In this document: piece by piece, positions 58,326 to 64,000 of the stretch
How the letters are laid out: every line of letters starts with the position of its first letter
Numbering within the stretch: position 1 is the stretch's first letter
Source of the DNA: Glossina fuscipes
Lineage: Eukaryota > Arthropoda > Insecta > Diptera > Glossinidae
Assembly: GCF_014805625.2 (NCBI RefSeq)
Contig: NW_023998456.1
Coordinates: forward strand, 1,280,957-1,344,956
Length of the DNA stretch: 64,000 nucleotides
Direction: 5' to 3'
Position numbers and translations under genes: made by a program
Notes under the pieces: model-generated
What the model was told of the DNA's origin: nothing
What the model saw: only the letters and a program-made list of their open reading frames with translations
Database searches by the model: none

Positions 58326-58877
58326 TTATTTTTTTGAACTAGTACGAGTACGTTTTAGACCCGATAGCCGCCACTTCTTTTGTAGATTTAGCGTTAATAC
58401 TGTAGCGAGATCTTTGTCCATTTCCTGAAAGGACAATTTCCTATTGATGTATGGTGTAGTTGTTTCAACACCATTTTTACGAAACTCCCCTAATTCGGAT
58501 GTCGTAGTCTCGGTTTGTAATGAATTTCTATTGGGTGTCTCACGGAGTTCATTTGGTGACCTTAAATTAACAGGAATAGATTCTTGTCTTTGAAATGTCG
58601 AACGAACTCGCGACGTTGGGTTAATTTCTTTGCTACGCTTTTTGGATAACGATAACAAATGTTTTCGAACCGTTTTTGGAGTGTTTGTTCTTTTTTCTTT
58701 TGGTTTACTGAAAACTTTATTTTTTATACAAAGTACATTATCCACAATATCACCATCGCTTTCACTTTGATGAAATTCATTTAGCAATGCTTCCATATTT
58801 TTTTTCCTTCGAACTTGATAATTTGAGAGAGTAACTAAATGAACGAACACTTGTTGCAATGTATATGAACTTCGCAC
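58326..58877 (-). CDS. Unidentified basic protein frame, 183 codons
   Basis: The minus-strand frame reads, from a likely ATG at 58794-58796, MEALLNEFHQSESDGDIVDN, then a Lys/Arg/Ser/Thr-rich middle (KEKRTNTPKTVRKHLLSLSK, SRVRSTFQRQESIPVN) and a basic tail ending GLKRTRTSSKK. Balanced composition with few Asn/Ile/Phe sets it apart from AT-noise frames and suggests real or recently real coding sequence, perhaps the N-terminus of a nuclear or cell-cycle protein (T-P and S-P sites). I do not recognise it. Residues before the second Met derive from the palindrome at 58810-58926, so the true gene context was altered there. It may be one more gene fragment in this graveyard. Confidence 0.4.
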   Translation of the reverse strand: MRSSYTLQQVFVHLVTLSNYQVRRKKNMEALLNEFHQSESDGDIVDNVLCIKNKVFSKPKEKRTNTPKTVRKHLLSLSKKRSKEINPTSRVRSTFQRQESIPVNLRSPNELRETPNRNSLQTETTTSELGEFRKNGVETTTPYINRKLSFQEMDKDLATVLTLNLQKKWRLSGLKRTRTSSKK

Positions 58878-58926
58878 AAGTGGTCGCTCATTTAGTTACT
58901 GTCTCAAATTACCAAATTCGAAGTTC
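58810..58926. repeat. Palindrome with about 45-bp arms
   Basis: The left arm (58810-58853) contains AATTTGAGAGAGTAACTAAA and ends GAACGAACACTTG. The right arm (58877-58926) begins CAAGTGGTCGCTC and contains TTTAGTTACTGTCTCAAATT. The arms are complementary with a few mismatches and indels around a spacer of about 23 bases. A long hairpin is possible. It sits exactly at the border between the minus-strand coding frame and the plus-strand LINE tail, as a foldback breakpoint would. Confidence 0.9.
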
Positions 58927-58939
58927 AAGCTATTTCCTT

Positions 58940-59700
58940 GGTGTCTCGGCTGCTAGTGGTGATTTATCGGACAATCATGATATATAGAATTTTCAATTTT
59001 TTGATCTGGATTCAAATGCAACCGTACGAAATAAGTAAGTTTCATTTTTCTCGCTGATAATGGCTCGAGTAAATAAGCTAGCGCTGAAACATTCGAACTG
59101 CTTCGAAAACATATGGATGATACCTGGTCATAATTAATTTCGAGGCTGTGAATCATAACTTACTCTTAAGAAAATTAATTCCTACTTTGGCTTTGATCTG
59201 ACGGGGCCAAGCTTGTTAGGTCTTATCTCGATAAGCGGTGTCAGCGCGTGAAAGTCGGAAAGGTCTCATCAACCTTATGACACACAACATTTTAAGAAAA
59301 CTGCCTTTATCCTCCTCGTACATACCGACGTCGGACATGTTAAAATCAATGAAATGTCTCGTTATGCCATTTATATCGTGTGGAGCCAACGTATACGGCA
59401 ACCTTGATTGCGCCTCGAACGCCAAACTACAGCTGTCTGTCAATAAGTGCGCCAGATACGTTTTCAATAAGCGTAAATACAACAGAATATCGCGTTTTCG
59501 ACAGAGATTTTAAATTCTGATCTTCCGTTGTTCCTTAATATGCGAAATGTGATCGTCGTCCATGAGCTCATTTATACTTGTATGCCAATTGAGAAAATGT
59601 ATGCTGTTTGAGAAAATCTGGTTTATCCGATCCAGACATACGACGAATTTCATTGTGTCTATCCTTAAGTATTAAGATCAAATCAAAACTTCTTTTTCGT
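58940..59700 (+). mobile_element. LINE 3' coding remnant (jockey/Loa-type C-terminus)
   Basis: In mostly one frame the plus strand contains LMTHNILRKLPLSS, then MPFISCGANVYGNLDCASNA and KLQLSVNKCARYVFNKRKYN (59360-59490), then degraded text to about 59690 (HTTNFIVSILKY). The wording (P.I.YG..VYG.LD....KLQ...N.CARYVF...+Y....) is the conserved post-RT segment of jockey-superfamily LINEs. Stops occur before and after. Confidence 0.75.
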
Positions 59701-59845
59701 TTTTTTCAATCGCCTACTCATTTTCCTACACACGTTCTTATTATTAGGTGCCAAAATGTAAATTAAAGAAAACAAATGAATTATAACTTTATTGTTTTAT
59801 ATTTTTATTATATTATGTTTTTGAATAATAATGTTTATGAATGAT

Positions 59846-59975
59846 TACGGGTCTGTCTCCGGTCCCGGGGCTTCTTCTTGGCCCTCTGCTCCTTCTTCCA
59901 CAGCGTCGCGTCTTCCCTCCGCGTCGCCCTCCTCGTTTACTAAGACGCCGAGCGCCGCCCTGTTGGGCAATATGA
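59846..59975 (-). other. GC-rich island of foreign composition
   Basis: About two thirds G+C in a window that is otherwise roughly two thirds A+T. On the minus strand one frame is acidic (VNEEGDAEGRRDAVEEGAEG, then QEEAPGPETDP and a stop) and another is Arg-rich. It is followed on that strand by T/A-rich sequence with AATAA words. It lies directly against the donor of the WDR19-like exon at 60000. It may be the 3' end of an unrelated element or gene captured from a GC-rich source. Confidence 0.5.
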
Positions 59976-60000
59976 GATGAGGCAAAGCTCCGACGCTTAC

Positions 60001-60593
60001 CAGCTGTCAGTGTATATTTCCCCGTCACTGAATAACGTATAAAAACTTGCGTTGTTACCACTTTGCCTTCACAATTTATAAGCAGATTGGGCTGAGCCAA
60101 ATCCCATAGACAAATATCACATTTCTTAGGAAAATCATTAACGATAACGCATTTTCTCAAGGCCTAAAATAATTTGGAGAAACGTAAAAATTTTAAAATT
60201 GTTTACGTCCCCAAAAGAGGCAGAAACTTACCGGTAAAAATACATAACCCTGTTCATGATCGTACTTTTGTTATCAGCAAATTATTTCTTGATATCCATA
60301 TTGTGACGATATGTTGTGCATGTTTCCCATTTTTCCAAGGAAAACTAAATCAAGTGCCCTATCTGAATGATTTTGTTAATAAGAATTTAAAGGGAAAGCA
60401 TTCGTATTCAAGAGTTACATCTGTTGCGAATATCAGGTACTCTTGTGTTAACCCAAAACAAGTTATGATTACATCATTTAAGGTGGGCAAAGCATTCGGA
60501 AAAGTTTGCATTAGTTTGTCTTTAACGTTGGGATTGTCCATAACTATGGCTTGCAAAATTAGTATAGATGGGGATAGCACAGCGCCTAGGTGA
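60001..60593 (-). pseudogene. WDR19/IFT144-like fragment with two retained introns
   Basis: Three minus-strand exons with proper splice sites: about 60593-60419 (DNPNVKDKLMQTFP, then ITCFGLTQEYLIFATD), 60344-60232 (FSLEKWETCTTYRHNMDIKK, stop, FADN) and 60163-60001 (IVNDFPKKCDICLWDL, then AQPNLLINCEGKVVTTQVF). Introns are 60345-60418 and 60164-60231, with GTAACT/TTTAG and GTAAGT/TTTTAG ends. The pattern (LIFATD, LE.W..V..YRH...I+..F.D, fP....G.LWD..  N.FI..D....TYVF) resembles the WD-repeat region of WDR19, a core IFT-A subunit needed for retrograde transport in cilia. An in-frame TAA (KK*FADN) and the lack of flanking exons mark it as dead. Another IFT WD protein is possible. Confidence 0.5.
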
Positions 60594-60599
60594 AAGGAA

Positions 60600-61680
60600 G
60601 AGCCAGTAGCAATTCAACCTTTCACATTAATTCAAGTCTCAAAAGGAGGAGTATCTGGTGTGAAGTCGAACGCTTTATTATATCAAGAAACAATGGAGCA
60701 ATGCGTCTCAAAAAGGTAGAAGTCATATTCTCATTCCTCACTCAATTCCCCTTCACCAATACTTTCAAGCAAAACAATGCGCCGGTCAAGTATAAACGCT
60801 ATTGTAACTACCAACGTTAAAAAAATTTCAAATTGTTCATTTGTTGCCCGAAAAGCGACGAATCTCCCGTTTTATCTCTAAAAAAAGTAATTTTTCCAAT
60901 ACCACTAGCAACAGAAGCAAGATGCGAAGAAATTGCCAATAAGAAAAATATTAAAAAAATATATACGTTGTCTAGGCGTAATTATACATAATATTAAATT
61001 TTAAGCTTATAATTATATCTATTATTGTAATTTATATATATATTAAAAAATGGTCTAAAGAAAACATGAGAAGAATTCAAGTATTAAGATTTGCTGTATA
61101 AAAAATAAGAACAGCAAAACAATTATATGCATCATTGTACATCCAGCCAATAAATGTGTTATTCAAAATTATTTGACAAACAATTATTTAAGGGAGGTCT
61201 ATCAAAAATGTAAAAGGAACTGTTACAAACTGCCGGTTGAAAAAGAAACGGACCGGTCTGGAAGCTGCTAACATACAACATTTGCGTGTACTATTTGGTG
61301 GAAGCCAGGCTACACCATCGCTTTTCAGTTAGGTATTAGTCCATCGCTGGATGTGGGTTTATTCATCATTTAAAGGTCTTAGCTTCTCTCGAAGTGCGGA
61401 AACATAACGTAAAAAAAAAATTATCAAATTCTTTGGCAATTTTGTACGGTTTAATGTACGAGGGTTAATGCCAATCATTGCTTACTTAACGATTTAAATA
61501 CCCATATCAAAAATACCAATAGATTAGTGAAAAGCTAACCACTAAAATACAGTTCACATTGACGAGATTCAAAGTTAAGGAGATTTAAGATTTATTGCTT
61601 ATTTCCCACCGACCAGCGGGATTTTTGCAGCTCTATCTGGCCTTCGAGTGCTTTGGCCAAATAAATGACGAACAATGAGA
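60600..61680. other. Stretch without a supported gene
   Basis: AT-rich DNA between the WDR19-like and Beclin-like fragments. No exon, repeat end or RNA gene was recognised. Confidence 0.4.
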
Positions 61681-61684
61681 ATGA

Positions 61685-62055
61685 AGGCTAAACTCCATTT
61701 CAGATTGGTTAGCATAAATTTTAAGGCTTTTGTCCACTGTTCTTCAGAATTGCACTGTATTCTAAAGAAAGAAAAAGTTAGTAATAAATAAACATAAAAG
61801 GAACGAACTTACTTTATGGAATATGACGTTCCTGTGAATGGATCAATAACTTTTCCTTCTTCCATCTTGTAAGGCAGCAAAAGTTGAAATTGTGTAAGGC
61901 AATCCAAAAAGGATACCATAGGTGCATCAAATAAGAATGATTTCCGAAAGCAACTATTTTATAACGTTTAAATGTCAGCCCAATCTTGCGGGCCAATGCA
62001 CACAACAATAAAACTGTTTGTCCCCAAGCTGCATTAATTTCTGACCAGTCTACTG
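61685..62055 (-). pseudogene. Beclin-1/Atg6 fragment with retained intron
   Basis: The minus strand reads [20 protein letters not shown], then [20 protein letters not shown] (the start of the Beclin evolutionarily conserved domain; family [18 protein letters not shown]). After a deletion of about 35 codons and a frameshift it continues [20 protein letters not shown] with [13 protein letters not shown], an intron 61763-61812 (GTAAGT...CTTTAG, 50 bp), then [20 protein letters not shown] and KWSLAF, where similarity ends. Atg6 is the regulatory subunit of the class III PI3-kinase complex in autophagy. The intact intron shows a DNA-mediated origin. The coiled coil and BH3 part are absent. Confidence 0.9.
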
Positions 62056-62170
62056 TACTTTTGTCCGTCTATCTGCCAGCACGTCCGTCCAATGTCCGCC
62101 CATATAAATTTGTGTTCAAGCTCTAGATCGCAATAGGCACGGTAAAACTCTACGACCGATTTTGATTTAT
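62056..62170 (+). repeat. Dispersed TGTCCGTC-type repeat copy
   Basis: TTTTGTCCGTCTATCTGCCA with GCACGTCCGTCC, then TTTGTGTTCAAGCTCTAGAT and CGCAATAGGCAC, follow the family's order. It is inserted exactly between the Beclin fragment and arm A' of the inverted duplication. Confidence 0.65.
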
Positions 62171-62201
62171 CTATAAATTCATTGATATTTCGCCAGCGTA
62201 T

Positions 62202-62377
62202 ATAACCTTTATCAATAAGTTCCTGAACAGATGTCGGGACTCCTGAGAAATCAGGATCTTAAAAAAAAAAAAAAAAAATTAAAATAAGTACAAATTTTTT
62301 CATTTTCACATTTTGTTTCATCTCCGTACCACTGTCAAAAGAAGTATTTAAGATGGCAATGCTTTTCAATTCTGCTA
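62202..62377 (-). repeat. Inverted duplication, arm A'
   Basis: Reverse-complement partner of 58008-58253. Read on the minus strand it has the same T-tract with AAG acceptor and DPDFSGVPTSVQELIDKGY. Here the frame runs on beyond the duplicated part (IRWRNINEFIDKSKSVVEFY, to about 62130), so this copy keeps more of the unidentified exon. The two arms differ by a 75-bp indel and scattered substitutions. Confidence 0.9.
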
Positions 62378-62942
62378 TTTTTTTTTTTAGTAACTATATG
62401 TTTTCACATATACAATGAAAGCTGATAACGGTTTCTGCAAATTAACAGAAATTTTTCAGACGTGCATTTCTTTCTCTCTTTCATCCAATCGGTCATTTCA
62501 ATTCCGACCGCGGATAAAATAAGATCGTCAAATAAGAAGTAAAAAAGTCTTTTTTTAATATTTAAAATTTTTTCAAAAATTGAATGAATAGGGTTTATTA
62601 AAGTCCTAGGAATGGAAGACGTGACGAATTCTCTCAACAAGTGAAAGATATGTGTCATAAAATCATAAAATTAAAAAACGTATGATTGGAAAGTGAGCTA
62701 GATGGTTTGCTGGGCGAGTATTCGCGCGTATAAATATCCATTTTAACTTTTACTAATGTAAGTTTTCATATGCCGCATCTACTAAAGGAATTGAATAATT
62801 AAATGAAAACTATCTTTCAGCCATGGTATGATAAGATGTAATAAGTAAGGAATGGTCAATCACGCTTTTCTAGTCTGAAACGCAACGCATTATCAAAACA
62901 ACTATAACAAGATTAAGTTTTTTTTTTTTTTTGTATTGAACA
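62378..62942. other. Gene-free AT-rich stretch
   Basis: A minus frame (62404-62658) is AT-type noise. Nothing else is seen. Confidence 0.45.
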
Positions 62943-63232
62943 TTTTCTCCTAATTCTTACCATATATTCGTACAAGTGCTTGAAGTGCTTGAAATACAAT
63001 ATATAATCTTGTATATATAAATGTATAAAAAATAAGCATTTATCTCCCCTTGTACGTCTCCTGAATAGTTTTATACAATTTTTATAGACCTAGCGTTCGA
63101 TTTTGCCCTATTTTTCAAAATTTTCTCCTAATTCTTACCATATATTCGTACAAGTGCTTGAAGTGCTTGAAATATAATATATAATCTTGTATATATAAAT
63201 GTATAAAAAATAAGTATTTATCCCCACTTGTT
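62943..63232 (+). repeat. 178-bp tandem repeat, 1.6 copies
   Basis: The unit TTTTCTCCTAATTCTTACCA, TATATTCGTACAAGTGCTTG, AAGTGCTTGAAATACAATAT to TCGATTTTGCCCTATTTTTC spans 62943-63120 and restarts at 63121, diverging after about 63228. Copies of its inner part occur at 44157-44220 and 53590-53635. An AAGTGCTTG word is itself doubled within each unit. It is probably part of a dispersed element or satellite seed, and I cannot name it. Confidence 0.9.
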
Positions 63233-63239
63233 CGAGTTA

Positions 63240-64000
63240 TCCTATCTAGTATTTTAATTTGTGGCGAAAGAGATTTTCTACGCTTACTGGCATAATAAAT
63301 CCATTTTAATCTTGATTGATCGCAATTAATAATGCACTTTGTAATTGTAATCGTTTACTTACTGATTCATTATTGCTTAAATAATTAATAATAATGATAA
63401 TAATTCAAACAATAAAAAAATAGTAACATGAATATATAACCAGATTGTAGCACTCATACATTGATACAATATATATATATATATAGATCGATTTTTCCTA
63501 CTGTTTTACACGGCTTTGTACTTTATTTACAATTTTAGTGGAAGACTGTAAATTTCCGGCTACTAATCGAAAATTTGACAACTATGTACTAAAAATCTAA
63601 TGTAAAATTCCGGCAACGCTAAAAAAGTGGTAAAATCAAGTTTTTACAGCTGTTTCCAATGCTACCAACTTCACTATCGGTTAAATTTGGTAATGATGAA
63701 AAGAAACCTTTGATAATTTTCCACCACTTCTTTTAATCCGATGTTCGTTGCGTATTCATAGTTTACATTTCTCGATATTATATTTATATAAAAAAATATA
63801 CAAAAATATTATTTTGCTGCCTATGGCTAAAAACAATAAATTAAGTTATATAAAATAAAAGTGATTGTTCTCCAGTATTTGTAATTTTTGTTGTGATCGG
63901 GATTGTTCTAATACATCACATATATGCGACCGCACAGGTAAGTTTCTAACAAAAGTTCTTATTATAATTATTACGTTCAATAAGATAAATTTACGTAAAA
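63240..64000. other. Gene-free AT-rich end of window
   Basis: A TATATATATATATA run lies at about 63471-63485. A GCGACCGCACAG/GTAAGTTTC donor-like site lies at 63939. The sequence before it (about 63740-63938) could be the leader exon of a gene that continues to the right, but nothing in the window tests this. Confidence 0.35.

Noticed and set aside
59813..59990. Arg-rich C-terminus of the 115-codon frame at 59813-60160
   Set aside because: It is read-through past the splice donor at 60000 into the GC-rich island, not part of the WDR19-like protein.
1..64000. CRISPR arrays, bacterial operons or integrons
   Set aside because: The DNA is eukaryotic; short tandem repeats present have no regular spacers.

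Overview
The window is AT-rich nuclear DNA of a higher (brachyceran) fly, most likely a drosophilid, tephritid or relative. Supporting signs are short GT-AG introns of 50-75 bp, a TATA plus TCAGT initiator promoter, a dispersed repeat family built around TGTCCGTC runs that is common in such flies, mariner, R1/jockey-type, gypsy and P-like transposon remains, and gene fragments that read as dipteran orthologues. The species cannot be fixed from sequence alone. Family assignments below are recognition by eye, not searches.

Region 1 (1-23.5 kb) is gene-poor. It holds microsatellites, poly-T/poly-A tracts, several degenerate copies of the dispersed repeat, a diverged repeat pair (about 1.9 and 6.5 kb), a nearly perfect 139-bp tandem duplication (12.9 kb), a 146-bp tandem pair (16.1 kb), a palindromic 114-bp repeat (20.4 kb) and a ruined R1-like retrotransposon (21.9-22.7 kb). 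Region 2 (23.5-35.5 kb) holds the two genes that look intact. One is a two-exon gene for a 242-residue secreted six-cysteine protein. The other is an eight-coding-exon gene for a predicted 1243-residue nuclear protein ending in an RAI1/TCF20-like extended PHD finger.

Region 3 (35.6-62.4 kb) is a graveyard of broken host genes and transposons: pieces resembling CDK10, Nup85/Nup75, a DHHC palmitoyltransferase, a Peanut-type septin, the Rif1 C-terminus, the Cdt1 N-terminus, ribosomal protein L23 (split in two opposite orientations), Beclin-1/Atg6 and a WDR19/IFT144-like protein. Several keep their introns, so they came by DNA-level duplication and not by retrotransposition. Between them lie two P-like transposase remnants, a gypsy remnant, several LINE remnants, a nearly complete mariner (53846-55139), a palindrome and a 4-kb-spaced inverted duplication. 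Such a mosaic is what one expects of pericentromeric heterochromatin, a Y chromosome or a B chromosome. The Rif1 and Cdt1 pieces are the most intact, and both keep short regulatory motifs (PP1 docking sites; a PIP-box-like degron).

Region 4 (62.4-64 kb) is AT-rich, with a 178-bp tandem repeat that recurs next to the 10-N assembly gap at 53636-53645. No RNA genes or CRISPR arrays were found.
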